NCBI GenBank assembly: GCA_901538445.1
Contig: LR594584.1
Coordinates: forward strand, 3,133,586-3,197,585
DNA length: 64,000 nucleotides
Origin: Gemmataceae bacterium
GTDB taxonomy: Bacteria; Planctomycetota; Planctomycetia; Gemmatales; Gemmataceae
Direction: 5' to 3'
The notes under the pieces were generated by a model. That model saw only the letters and a list, made by a program, of their open reading frames with translations, was not told the origin of the DNA and ran no database searches. Position 1 is the stretch's first letter. Every line of letters begins with the position of its first letter. The position numbers were made by a program, and so were the translations under genes. Of the stretch, positions 40,490 through 50,046 are shown in pieces.

Positions 40490-40858
40490 TCACGCGCCCT
40501 GGTGCCCGAGGGCGGCCAGGAGGTCGCCGAGCGCGGCCGGTTTGGCCAAGTGGCGGTCGAACCCGGCGTCGCAGATGCGCCGCCGCGAGCCCGGGTCGGT
40601 CGCGGCCGAGACCGCGACCAGCAGAGGCGGCGCGGCGCCGGGCCGGAGCCGGCCCGCGAGCACGTCCCCGTCCATCCCGGGCATGTTGAGGTCCAGCACG
40701 CACACATCGGGGCGGAACGACTCGGCGAGCGCGAGAGCGGAGGGGCCGTCGTAGCACGCCCGGGTCTCGTACCCCAGGAGCGCGAGCACCTCGGCCGTGG
40801 AGTCGGCCGCGTCCCGGTTGTCGTCGACGCACAGGATCCGGCGGTTGCTCGGGGTCAC
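40490..40858 (-). CDS. Stand-alone response regulator receiver protein
   Basis: 122 residues from GTG 40858. Receiver domain: ILCVDDNRDAADSTAEVLAL, phospho-acceptor in VCVLDLNMPGMDGD, conserved Thr/Ser in LLVAVSAATD and Lys in HLAKPAALGDLL. No output domain. A longer frame upstream is open but Ala/Arg-rich and unlikely to be translated. Confidence 0.82.
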   Translation of the reverse strand: MTPSNRRILCVDDNRDAADSTAEVLALLGYETRACYDGPSALALAESFRPDVCVLDLNMPGMDGDVLAGRLRPGAAPPLLVAVSAATDPGSRRRICDAGFDRHLAKPAALGDLLAALGHQGA

Positions 40859-41301
40859 GTGGTCGCTCGGGAGTGCGGGGAACAAGACGGGGGGGACTGT
40901 GGCACTTATCGGGCCGCCGGCGGGCCGCGCCCCCCAGCCCCGCACTCGCCCGTACGGATCGCCGCGAAAATCTTTCGCGTGGCCCCCGAGGGCCGGACCA
41001 GCTCCGGCGTCTCCGGCTGACAGTTTGCGCACTCCCGTACCGATTCGGCAGGGCGCGTCGCTGCTCGCGGAGGTCCGAGAGGCCGACGGCGTGGCGGCCG
41101 CGGCCCCGAGTGTGACACGCCCCGCGGAATTCAAGGCTCCGACGCCCGAGCGGCGAACGCGGGTTGCCGCCCGGGCTCGCGCCGGTGCCGCACAACCGCG
41201 GGCCGGCGCGAAGAGTCGATCCTTCGCCCCCGCGGCGCGGCCGGGCACGAAAGGTGCGGCCGTGTGACGGGCCGCATCACCCGCACGCCCCAGGTCCGAC
41301 C

Positions 41302-41751
41302 ATGCCGCCCACGCCCCCTCTCGCCCGCCCCGTAGCCGTGCCAGACGTCCCGTACCGCTGCACGGGCGGGACGATCCTGGTGGTCGACGACGAGCCCGCC
41401 GTGCGGCGGCTCGTCGCGGCGACCCTGCGGGCCGCGGGGCACGCGGTCCTCGAGGCGGCCGGCGGGGCCGAGGCCCTCGCCCTCGGGGCCGGGCACCCGG
41501 GCCCGATCCACCTGCTCGTGTCCGACCTGAACCTGCCGGGCACCAACGGGGCCGCCCTGGCCGAGGTCGTGCGGGCCGTGCGGCCGGGGGTCCGGGTGCT
41601 GTTGATGACCGGCGGCGACTGGGCGGAGTCGACCGACGACGCGGAGCTGGCGGCCGACACGTTCCTACGCAAGCCGTTCAGCATGGCCGCGTTCGCCCGC
41701 GAGGTCCGGGCCCTCCTGGACGAGGGCCCGGACCTCGCGGGCGAACGCGGC
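41302..41751 (+). pseudogene. Response regulator with disrupted 3' end
   Basis: A receiver domain beginning at ATG 41302: GGTILVVDDEPAVRRLVAAT, the phospho-acceptor in LLVSDLNLPGTNG and Lys in FLRKPFSMAAF. The last 22 codons are a 66-bp perfect palindrome (41686-41751), and the expected stop is missing. The frame stays open to 42861, antisense to the integrase, which I do not regard as coding. The 3' end was probably replaced by an inverted duplication. Confidence 0.6.
41686..41751. repeat. 30-bp perfect inverted repeat in receiver gene
   Basis: Arms 41686-41715 and 41722-41751 are exact reverse complements; the loop is CTGGAC. It falls inside the end of the receiver coding region and is too long for an ordinary terminator. 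Confidence 0.8.
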
Positions 41752-41871
41752 GCGGGACGGGCCCTCGGGACCGGACTGGGGGCCGGGCCGCCGCGACAGG
41801 ACGGCCCGCAGACGCCAAGGGAACGCTCGCGGGCAGGGGATCACACCCCGGCCCGCGTCGTTGAGCAGCGG

Positions 41872-43086
41872 TCACGCCCCGGCACCGCCGAACACCCAGT
41901 TGCGGACGTGGTCCGCGACAGCCCGGAGCCGCTCGTCGCTGATCGTCTCGCGGTAGTGGCTGCTCATGTGGGCCACCTCGTGCCCCATGACGTAGTCCAC
42001 GGCCGGCTGGTCCTTCGACTCGTCGGCGGCGGTGCGGAACGTGTGCCGCAGCGTGTAGAACCCGACCCCCTTCCGCGTGTCGATCCGCAGCGCCCGGAGG
42101 AGCTTCTTGAACTCCTTGGCGAGGGTCGGGTCCGCGGTGTCCTTGGCCCACGGCCGGCCGTACTTCGTCACGAACACGAGGTCCGCGTCGGCCGGGTCCG
42201 TCGGCTCCGGCCGGGCGGCCCCCGCCTCGCGGATCGCGGCGACGGTCTCCGGCCACAGCACGCAGCGCCGCGGGATGCCCGTCTTGGGGCGGGGGTAGTC
42301 GATCACGCCGCGGTCGAGGTCCACCGCGGCCCGAGGGAGCCGCCCGCAGTCGGCGTTCCCGAACCCGCAGTTGATGCCGAGGAGGACCATCGCGCGGACC
42401 GCCCTGCCCGGCCGCACGAGTTCCGGTTCCGCGTCGCCGACCCGCACCGTCGCCCCGTCGATCATCGCCCGCACCTCGGCGGCGGAGAACAGCTTCGGCC
42501 CCCGCTTCGCCCGCTCGACCCGGATCGTCTTCCGCGTCGGCCGCTTGAAGCTCTGACCGTAGAGCACGGGCCGGGTCACCAGGCCGTTGTCGGTCGCGAA
42601 CTTGAAGACGCTCCGCACCCGCTGGATGGTGTTCCCCAGCGACACGGGGCCGAGCCGCTTGGCCAGCGTCGCCCGCACGGCCGCGAAGTCGTCGGGGCCG
42701 ACGTCGTCCGCGAGCCGGGACTTCCCGAAGTGGGCGATCACGACCTCGCACGCGGACTTGTAGTCCTCCCAGGAGCGCTGGGTCAGTTCACCGGACTCGA
42801 CGGCCGCCTTCTTGGTGTTGAGGAACTGGTTGCACACGTCCTTGACCGTGACACCCGCTGACACCTCGCGCGGCTTGCGGCCGGCGTGGAGCGCGTCCTT
42901 CTCGGCGAGGTACTTCTTCAACGCGCCGTCGGGGTCCGCCCACGGGCCGAAGTAGTGGAGCTGGCCGCGGATCTTCTTGGCCCACCGCTTCGTCGCGTGG
43001 GGGAAGAGCGGGAACTCGGGGTACGGCTTGTTGGGCTTCGGGGATTTGCCTGCGCGTGCGGACGCGGTATCATGCTCCTCGGGCAT
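41872..43086 (-). CDS. int: Tyrosine recombinase/integrase of the element
   Basis: 404 residues. N-terminal core-binding domain: VKDVCNQFLNTKKAAVESGE, then SWEDYKSACEVVIAHFGKSR. The catalytic domain has Arg347 (FYTLRHTFRT), His369 (VDYVMGHEVAH) and the nucleophile Tyr378 (SSHYRETI). The box I Arg is not at its usual place: the matching stretch reads NCGFGNADCGRL. The His of box II is also replaced (FYTLR). The gene lies 143 bp from attR and transcribes away from it. It should catalyse integration at the tRNA-Arg anticodon loop. Confidence 0.92.
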   Translation of the reverse strand: MPEEHDTASARAGKSPKPNKPYPEFPLFPHATKRWAKKIRGQLHYFGPWADPDGALKKYLAEKDALHAGRKPREVSAGVTVKDVCNQFLNTKKAAVESGELTQRSWEDYKSACEVVIAHFGKSRLADDVGPDDFAAVRATLAKRLGPVSLGNTIQRVRSVFKFATDNGLVTRPVLYGQSFKRPTRKTIRVERAKRGPKLFSAAEVRAMIDGATVRVGDAEPELVRPGRAVRAMVLLGINCGFGNADCGRLPRAAVDLDRGVIDYPRPKTGIPRRCVLWPETVAAIREAGAARPEPTDPADADLVFVTKYGRPWAKDTADPTLAKEFKKLLRALRIDTRKGVGFYTLRHTFRTAADESKDQPAVDYVMGHEVAHMSSHYRETISDERLRAVADHVRNWVFGGAGA

Positions 43087-43229
43087 GGCGAGCCTCAGGG
43101 TTGGTCACTGTGTCTTGGCCGGGGGTGGTCACAACGCCCCCGGCCGCGTCCGAAGATACGGGGTGTCAGCTGAGGTGTCAATGATCGGAGTGGCGAGCAA
43201 GAAGTGGCGACGCAAGTGCTGATCTAGTA

Positions 43230-43276
43230 AGCCTTTTGCCCTCGTAGCTCAGTGGATAGAGCACCGGTTTCCTAAA
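43230..43276 (+). repeat. attR: 47-bp direct repeat
   Basis: Identical to 4349-4395. Here it forms the upstream 8 bp and the 5' half of the intact tRNA-Arg gene. The anticodon stem-loop CCGGTTT-CCT-AAACCGG is a natural 17-bp palindrome, a typical recombinase core. Confidence 0.88.
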
Positions 43277-43310
43277 CCGGGGGTCGCGCGTTCGAATCGC
43301 GCCGAGGGTA
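43238..43310 (+). tRNA. tRNA-Arg(CCT)
   Basis: 73 nt with a complete cloverleaf: acceptor GCCCTCG/CGAGGGT, D-arm GCTC/GAGC, anticodon stem CCGGT/ACCGG with loop TTCCTAA (anticodon CCT), and T-arm GCGCG/CGCGC with TTCGAAT. The discriminator is A and no CCA is encoded. Its 5' half is supplied by the element and its 3' half by the chromosome, if the integration model is right. Confidence 0.93.
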
Positions 43311-43577
43311 CTTTCCTCTTTTGGACTCGGTCCTCCTTAACCGTCTCCTCCCCCTGCAATCTCCGGGGGTTCGCAGAAATTTGGGGCCAACTGTCCAACG
43401 GTCTGAGATCCTCAACGTGCCTCAATCGCAACCGTCCGCAACCGTTTCCTGTCGCGCCCCGTGCTGCGGTCTGCTGCTCCCGTGCCGTGCCGGTCGTGGC
43501 GGTGTTCGGAACGGGGCGGCGAAGTCCCTGGGCTGGTGCTCGAACGTCACCTCCCGGCCGTTGAGGCCTGAGCACAC
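43311..43577. other. Intergenic region after tRNA
   Basis: I see no gene or clear signal. Frames that run into the tRNA give peptides like SARFERATPGLGNRC, a known false translation of tRNA genes. Confidence 0.6.
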
Positions 43578-44009
43578 TCAACCTGCTGAAGCGGCGGACG
43601 GAACAACCGGTGGGGGGTCGGTGACGCCATTGTGGCTCAAGGCGGCGGCCAACTGCTCCAGAGCAGCGCGGTGCGCCGGTTTGATCACCCGTGCGAGCGC
43701 CGCAACGAAATCCTGCCACGCGTCACCCTGCTTTCGCTTCAGAGGCTTGGCCGCACGGAGGCCGTGCTCCACTTCGTACCTCTTGCCGAGCTTGATGAGG
43801 TGCTTCAGCCGCTCCCGACCGGGAGCCAGGCCGTGTTCCTTCTCGTACTCGCGGCCGAGGACCGCGAGTTCATGGACCCGACGCCCCCCCAACCGGCCGG
43901 CTGCAGAACGGATCGGATCAACGGGCTGGCGGGCCGCGGCCAGCGGCTTCGGGCCGGCCGCGGCCACAATACGTTCAACTTCGATGGCTTCGGGATTCAC
44001 TTCAGTCAC
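43578..44009 (-). CDS. Hypothetical protein with internal repeat
   Basis: 143 residues from GTG 44009. A tandem helical repeat is visible: VLGREYEKEHGLAPGRERL and KLGKRYEVEHGLRAAKPLK. The C-terminal helix is DFVAALARVIKPAHRAALEQ. No family recognised. First gene of the right flank. Confidence 0.6.
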   Translation of the reverse strand: MTEVNPEAIEVERIVAAAGPKPLAAARQPVDPIRSAAGRLGGRRVHELAVLGREYEKEHGLAPGRERLKHLIKLGKRYEVEHGLRAAKPLKRKQGDAWQDFVAALARVIKPAHRAALEQLAAALSHNGVTDPPPVVPSAASAG

Positions 44010-44415
44010 AAATTATCTCCACAATGGGCGAGCTGTACTGGTACCGACCCTCACAACTTTAGAGGCCCGGACACACGCTTCGATTCGAAAAGAATGCACC
44101 TGATCCGGTGGCGGGTGGGGCTCTTGCGACGGGGGCGTGCCGGGGCCACCTTGCCCTTCTCGACGGTCGGCCCGGAGCGTTCCCTCACGGAGCGGACCTG
44201 GTTCCTTCAAGACGCGCGTCGCGGAGTCGTCGCGGCGGACCCGAGCTCGCCCTCAGGTAGTCCGATCAGGCTCCCTCGGGCTACCCGACGCTCAGGTCAG
44301 GAACCCGGGCAAAGCACCACGGTCACGGAGTTCAGGTCGTGCATCGCGACGCGGCCGGGTTAACATGCCCGGACGCGATCCGAAACATCGTACCTTTGAA
44401 CCACCCTGTGGACTC
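44010..44415. other. Divergent intergenic region
   Basis: About 400 bp between a leftward gene and a receiver gene. The frame of the receiver is open through it (an ATG at 44365 is an alternative start), but it has no coding character. TACCTT at 44391 may be a -10. Confidence 0.4.
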
Positions 44416-44826
44416 ATGTGTCGACACTCCCCCCAGGGCCGACCGTTGTTCGTTCTCGTCGTGGACGACTTCCCAGACGCGGCCGAGTCCGCGGCCGAGT
44501 TGGTCTCCATGACCGGGTGCCGGGCGCGGGCGGTGATGTGCGGAGGCGACGCGCTGCGGGCCGTGGCGGAGGAGGCCCCGAACGTGGTACTGCTCGACCT
44601 CGGAATGCCGGGGATGAACGGGTGGGAGACGGCCCAGCGGATCCGCGACCTGGTGCGGGTTCCTCAGCCGGTCATCGTCGCCGTGAGCGGGCACGCCCGC
44701 GAAGCCGACCGGCACCGTTCGGCCGACGCCGGGATCGATCTGCACCTGGCCAAGCCCGCGGACCCGGCCGTCATTCTGGCTCTACTGGACCGCGTGCGGG
44801 TCCACCTCGCCCCGCGGCTCTCGTGA
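44416..44826 (+). CDS. Stand-alone response regulator receiver protein
   Basis: 136 residues from ATG 44416 (an in-frame ATG at 44365 would add 17). Receiver motifs: FVLVVDDFPDAAESAAELVS, phospho-acceptor in VVLLDLGMPGMNGWE, VAVSGHA and Lys in HLAKPADPAV. No output domain. Its end overlaps the NarL-type regulator gene (opposite strand) by 45 bp. Confidence 0.82.
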   Translation: MCRHSPQGRPLFVLVVDDFPDAAESAAELVSMTGCRARAVMCGGDALRAVAEEAPNVVLLDLGMPGMNGWETAQRIRDLVRVPQPVIVAVSGHAREADRHRSADAGIDLHLAKPADPAVILALLDRVRVHLAPRLS

Positions 44827-45507
44827 CGTGTGCCCGACGCCTCGATGCGCCCCAATCCCGTTCGGGGCCTGCACAATCAGCCACCCCTGCCCCGCGGCGT
44901 ACCGGACCAGGTCCACGCGGCCCCGGCACTTGAGCTTCTCCATCGCCCGACTCTTGTACGTCTCGATGGTCTTGACGGACACCTTGATCCGGGCCGCGAT
45001 CTCCTTGTTGCTGTACCCCAGGGCGATCAACCGGACCACCTCGGCCTCCCGGTCGCTGAGGTCGGCGTCCGGGCCACCGGCGGCCGGCCTTAGCCCCTCC
45101 ACCAGGAGGTGGGCCATCGCCGGGTCCACGTAGGTCCGGCCCTCGGCAACGGCGCGGACCGCGCGGACGAGTTCGGCCGCCGCGGCCCGCTTCAGGACGT
45201 ACCCGCTCGCCCCCGCCCCGAGGAGGAGCCGCAGATACCCGACGTCCTCGTGGACCGTCAGGGCTAGCACCCGGAGGTTCGGCCGCTCGGCCCGCAACCG
45301 GGTCGCCACCTGGGCCCCGTTGAGCCCGGGCATCGACACGTCCACGACGACGACGTCCGGGTCGAGCGAACCCGCGAGGGCGACCGCACTCGCGCCGACC
45401 TCGGCGACACCCACGACCACCAGGTCAGGCTCGCCGGCCAGCAGCACCTTGAGCCCCTCACGCACCACGGGGTGATCGTCCGCCAGCAGGACGCGGGTCA
45501 CACTCAT
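44782..45507 (-). CDS. NarL/FixJ-type response regulator
   Basis: 241 residues. N-terminal receiver: RVLLADDHPVVREGLKVLLA with phospho-acceptor VVVVDVSMPGLNG and Lys in GYVLKRAAAAELV. The C-terminal LuxR-type HTH is LSDREAEVVRLIALGYSNKE, then IAARIKVSVKTIETYKSRAM. The last 25 residues are an extra tail. The NarX-type kinase gene lies 321 bp upstream in the same direction, so the two probably form a two-component system. Confidence 0.92.
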   Translation of the reverse strand: MSVTRVLLADDHPVVREGLKVLLAGEPDLVVVGVAEVGASAVALAGSLDPDVVVVDVSMPGLNGAQVATRLRAERPNLRVLALTVHEDVGYLRLLLGAGASGYVLKRAAAAELVRAVRAVAEGRTYVDPAMAHLLVEGLRPAAGGPDADLSDREAEVVRLIALGYSNKEIAARIKVSVKTIETYKSRAMEKLKCRGRVDLVRYAAGQGWLIVQAPNGIGAHRGVGHTSREPRGEVDPHAVQ

Positions 45508-45828
45508 CGGCACCACCCCGTGCTTGTGATTGGGAACGGAAGTGCGAAGGAAGGTACTCGTGCGAGGCCCCCTCCCACCCGCCAGCCCGACCGCTCCAGT
45601 GGCCGGGCGGTATCGCATGGCTGCAAACCGTGGACCCCAGCAGTCATTCGGGCGATTTGATCCTGTAGGGACATTCCGCAGTCATGTCAGCAAATCGCGA
45701 AGCCCTGCACGGCGCAGTTGAGCGGGCGTTGTAAGTAGTTCCCGAAGCCATGTTCCGAACACCACTCGCTGGTGCTCCTGGTTCACAGCGGCCGCCCCAT
45801 CAGTTCTTCGCAGTCGGAGCTGTGCGGG
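45508..45828. other. Region between kinase and NarL-type regulator
   Basis: No gene seen. It presumably contains the regulator promoter. Both neighbours are transcribed leftward. Confidence 0.45.
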
Positions 45829-48800
45829 TCACGGGCCGACCGGGAAGCGGGCGATCACGGTGGTGCCCCGCCCCAGTGCGGACTCGATCTCGAGCGTCCC
45901 GTCGATCTGGGCCACCCGCTCCCGCATCCCGAGCAGGCCGAGCCGCCCGGCCCAGTTGGTGCCCGGGTCGAACCCGGCCCCGTCGTCCTCGACCGTGATC
46001 GAGACTTGGTCGGGGGTCCGGGTCACGGAGACCCCGGCCCGCGTCGCGCGGGCGTGCCGGGCCACGTTGGTGAGGGCCTCCTGGGCCACCCGGTACACGG
46101 CCGTCTCGACCGGGGCGGGGAGCCGGCCCACGCCGGGGGACACGAAGTCCACGGGGACCCCGCTCGCGGCCGACCACTGCCGCACTAGTTCCGCGAGGGC
46201 CGCGTCAAGCCCCATGTCGTCGAGGGCGACGGGCCGGAGCCGGATCGCGACCTGGTGGATCTCCCGCGCCAGTTGGTCGGTGAGCTCCCGGACCCGGTCG
46301 GCCCGTCCGGCCGCCGCCGCGAGGCCCAGCCCGGTGAGGGTCTGGCCGACGGTGTCGTGGAGGTCCCGGGACACCCGCCGCCGCTCGTCCTCCTGGACCG
46401 TCGCGAGCTCCCGGGCCAGGTCCCGCCGCCGGGCCATCTCGGCCCCGAGGGCGTCGAGTGCCCGTTCCAGTTCCGCGGTCCGCGCGGCCACCCGGCCCTC
46501 GAGTTCGTTGTGCGCGGCCCGGAGCGCGTCTTCCATCCGCTTGCGGTAGGTCAGGTCACGGAGCACCTTCACGAACCCGCCCCCGTTCAACAACGGGGCC
46601 ATCACGCCGCTGGCCCAGAAACGGGTGCCGTCCCTTCTCAGGTGCCAGCGCTCGTCCGCCGCCCGCCCGGTCCGGAGGGCCGTCTCGGCCTCCCCCTCGG
46701 GCCCCCCGGCGGCACGGTCCTCGGGCACGAACACCATGTCGGCGACCTGCCCGACCGCTTCCGCGGCACTGTACCCGAACACGACCTCCGCCCCGGAACT
46801 CCAGCTCGTCACGCGGCGGTCCCGGTCCATTGCGAAGATGGCGAAGTCGGTCGCGCTCTCCAGGATCAGCCGGAGCCGCTCCTCGCTGCCCCGGAGGGCC
46901 TCCTCGGCCTCCCGCCGCTCGGTCACGTCCACGCACGCGCCGGCCATGTTCGGCGACTGCGACGTGGAGGCGCCGAACACGTCCCCTTGGTCCCGGAACC
47001 ACCGCACGCGCCCGTCGGGGCGGACGACGCGGAACTCGACGTTCAGCGGCCGCCCCTCTCGCACCGAGGTCGTGAACGCCTCCCGAACGGCAGCGACGTC
47101 GTCGGGCGAGATGTGCGTGAGGAACTCGTCGAACGGTTGGGTCGTTTCCCGCGGCTCCAGCCCCAGCAGTCGGTTCAGGTTCGCGTCCCGTATTTGCGTC
47201 CCGGTGGTCACGTCGAGGGTCCAGATGCCCATCCGGGCGGCCGCCAGTGCGAGCCGGAGCCGCCCCTCGCTCTCCCGCAGGGCCACCTCGGCCCGGAGCC
47301 GACCGGACACGTCAACGAACGCGACCACCACCCCGTCGATCCGGTTGTCCTGGGTGCGGTACGGGAGCACCCGCCGCAGGTACTGCCGCCCGCTCTCGCT
47401 CGCCACCGCCCGCTCGACCGGGACCAGGGTGTCCAGCACCGCCTGGGCGTCGGGGAGCAGGTCCGGGTCGGCGAACTTCCGGCGGAGGTCCGCGAGGGGC
47501 GGCCCGCGTCCGACGGGATCAGGTCGAGCAGGTCCCGGACCGCGGGGGTGTACCGGCGGATCCGGAACTTCGGGTCCAGGAACAGGACCGCGATGTCGGT
47601 ACTCGTCAGCAGGCTCCCGAGGTCGTTGGCCGTGACCTCCAGCTCGCCCATCTTGACGGTGAGCTGGGCGTTCACCGTCACCAGCTCCTCGTTGAGCGAC
47701 TGCATCTCCTCCTTCGAGGTCTCCATTTCCTCGTTGGTGCTCTGGAGCTCCTCGTTGAGGCTCGTGGCCTCTTCGTGGCTGGCCTTCAGCTCCTCGTTGC
47801 TCGACTGCATCTCCTGCAGGACGCCCTGGAGCTCGCTGCGGGTCCGCTGGAGTTCGTCGGCCAATCGCTCGGTGACCGAAGGGTCCCCGTCGGCCGGCCC
47901 GGGGGGCGGGGGCTCGGGGTAGTCGTGGAACGTCACCAGGTACAGCGGGGCCGCCCCGCGGGGGCCGAGCGGGGCCGCCCCGACCTCCACCCGCCGGCGG
48001 CCCTCGGGCGTGTCGAGCACCCCGTCGCGGACGGTGACCGGGGCCTGGACGTCCGCGGCCCGGTGGAGGGCCGTCCGGACCGCCCCCCGCACCTGGCCGC
48101 TGGTCAGGGCGAAGAGGTCCAGGGTCGGCACCCCGGCGGGGAGCGTGAGGAACCGGCTCGTGTCCCCGTGAACGTGAACCAACTGCCCGGCCGCGTCCAC
48201 CGCCACCGCCGCGGGTGTGTGCCCCTCGAGCAGCGCCCGGCCGACGAGCTGCGCCGCGAACGGCACGGGGGGCTGTGGGCCGCCCGGTACCGGGCGGGGG
48301 CGGGCCTCCCGGACGGCCGCGGCGAGGGCGGGGAGGTCGACGGCCCCCGGGCGGGTCGGGCCGACCCGGCGGAAGATGCGGTGCCGCTTGTCGATGGGCA
48401 CGAAGTCCCCGTCGGCCAGGGCCGAGGACTCGGACGAGCCGAGCATCAGCGCGCCGCCCTCCTTGAGGCCGAAGTGCATGAGGGACAGCACCCGCCGCTG
48501 GGTCGCCGGCTCCAGGTAGATCAGCAGGTTCCGACAGGTGGCGATGTCCAGCCGGGAGAACGGGGAGTCCTGGAGCACGTTCTGAGGGGCGAAGATGACC
48601 AGTTCGCGGAGGTCCTTGCGGACCCGGTAGTGGGAGTCGTCCTTGTCGAAGAACCGGGCCAGCCGCTCGGGCGACACCTCGCTCTCGATCCCATTGGGGA
48701 ACAGCCCGGCCCGGGCCGCGCCGAGGGCGCGCTCGGCCATGTCGGTGGCGAACACCTTGACGTCGAACCGCTTGCCCCGGGCCTCGGCGGCCTCGATCAG

Positions 48801-49856
48801 CAGCATCGCCAGGGTGTACGCCTCCTCGCCCGTGGCGCACGCGGCCACCCAGCACCGGACCTCGGCCCCGTCGGCCCGGCCCTCGGCCAGCGGGTCGATC
48901 ACCTTCTCCGTAAGGGCCGCCCAGGCCTCCGGGTCGCGGAAGAACCCGGTCACGTGGATCAGCAGGTCGTCGGCCAGGGCCGTGACCTCGGCCGGGGTGT
49001 GCCGCAGGGTCCGGACGTAATCGGCCATCGTGGCGAACTGGCCCAGCCCCATGCGGCGGCGGACCCGGCGCAGGACGGTGGGCTTGCGGTACCCCGAGAA
49101 GTCGTGCCGGGTGCGGGCGCGGAGCACCGCGAGCACGTCGGACAGTGCCGTCTCGTCGCGCGGGGCCGGCCCCCCGGCCGCGGCGTACGGCTGGGCGGCG
49201 TACCGGACCAGCGCCTCGGGCACCTCGGACGGGCGGAGGATGTAGTCGGGCAGGTGGGCGTCGATGAGGCTCCGGGGCATGCCCGGGAACTTGGCCGAGT
49301 CCGGCTCCTGGGCGACCACCAGGCCGCCCACGGCCTTCACCACCTCGGCCCCGGCCGTGCCGTTGGAGCCCATGCCCGAGAACACGACGGCCGCGGCCCG
49401 CTGCTGCTGTTCCTCGGCCAGCGAGCGGAAGAAGTCGTCGACCGGCCGTCCGTGCCCCCGGGCCGCCAGTTCGGGGCCGAGGCACAGGCACCCGTCCTTG
49501 AGGGTGAGGGTGCGCCCCGGGCGGATCACGTACACGCGGTCCGGCTCGACCGGTTGCCCGTCGGCCACCTCGAACACGGGCATGCGGGTGTGCCGGGCGA
49601 GGATCTCGGCGAGCAGGCTCTCGCGGTCCGGCGGGAGGTGCTGGACGAGGACGTAGGCCATGCCCGCGTCGGGGGGGCACGCCCGGAGGAACTCGGTGTA
49701 CGCCTCGAGCCCGCCGGCACTGGCCCCGATCCCGACGACCGGGAACGGCAGCCGCGGGGCGCGGGCGTCGTCGGGCGGGGCGGTGAGCCGCTCGCCCCCG
49801 CTGGCCCCCTCGGCCCCGTCCCGGTCCCCGGCGTCGTTGCCCGTATCGCTCGCCAT
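45829..49856 (-). pseudogene. CheB-CheR-PAS-histidine kinase, split by one frameshift
   Basis: One gene of about 1340 codons. From ATG 49856: CheB methylesterase (VVGIGASAGGLEAYTEFL; FSGMGSNGTAGAEV), CheR methyltransferase (RKPTVLRRVRRRMGL; WVAACATGEEAYTLAMLLIE), a long coiled coil (QEMQSSNEELKASHEEATSL) and a PAS domain up to IPSDAGRP. There the frame shifts at a run of four G (47496-47499). The other frame continues PLADLRRKFADPDLL, further PAS domains, and a NarX-type kinase core (RRRVSRDLHDTVGQTLTGL; HATPase with DDGAGFDP). One missing base explains it. Either a pseudogene or a sequencing error. Confidence 0.85.
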
Positions 49857-50046
49857 GTGAGGTCCTAATGCGATGGCCCGCCGCGCCGCGGGCCGATCGG
49901 ACCCCCCTCCCGGACCGGTCGGCCCGCGGCGCGTCCCGCCCTCTCATCCTACCGGGATGAAGGACACCGGTTCGAATTTCGGTGCCCGCCGCGAAGGAGC
50001 GCGGAGCACTTGTGGGCGGCAATCACCACGGGAGCCCGGGGGCGTG
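49857..50046. other. Intergenic region
   Basis: 190 bp between two leftward genes; probable promoter of the kinase gene. No further signal recognised. Confidence 0.4.

Larger units (their letters stand above)
4396..43229. mobile_element. Putative integrative element at tRNA-Arg(CCT)
   Basis: About 38.8 kb bounded by the 47-bp direct repeats (attL 4349-4395, attR 43230-43276), with a tyrosine recombinase gene next to attR. It carries an excisionase-like gene, a self-contained DNA replicase, XRE and sigma-like regulators, tape-measure-like and tail-chaperone-like genes, a Y-family polymerase, a nuclease/inhibitor pair and many small unknown genes. I recognise no capsid, portal, terminase, relaxase or conjugation ATPase. 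It could therefore be a decayed prophage, a satellite or another integrative element. Tyrosine recombinases that cross over in the anticodon loop are an established class; the extent of this element is inferred from the repeats. Confidence 0.75.

Noticed and set aside
41752-42861. C-terminal extension of the receiver frame across the integrase
   Set aside because: It is fully antisense to an integrase with clear motifs; the translation is Arg/Pro/His-rich as expected for a GC-rich shadow.
43249-43719. Leftward frame ending in SARFERATPGLGNRC
   Set aside because: The end is a translation of the tRNA-Arg gene on the opposite strand, a well-known false protein.
47247-49868. Long rightward frame opposite the CheB-CheR-kinase gene
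   Set aside because: Shadow frame; His/Arg/Gly-rich without domains.
47500-50022. Upstream continuation of the kinase frame as one 1397-residue protein
   Set aside because: Before the frameshift the CheB-CheR domains are in a different frame, so the first 800 residues of this frame are not coding.
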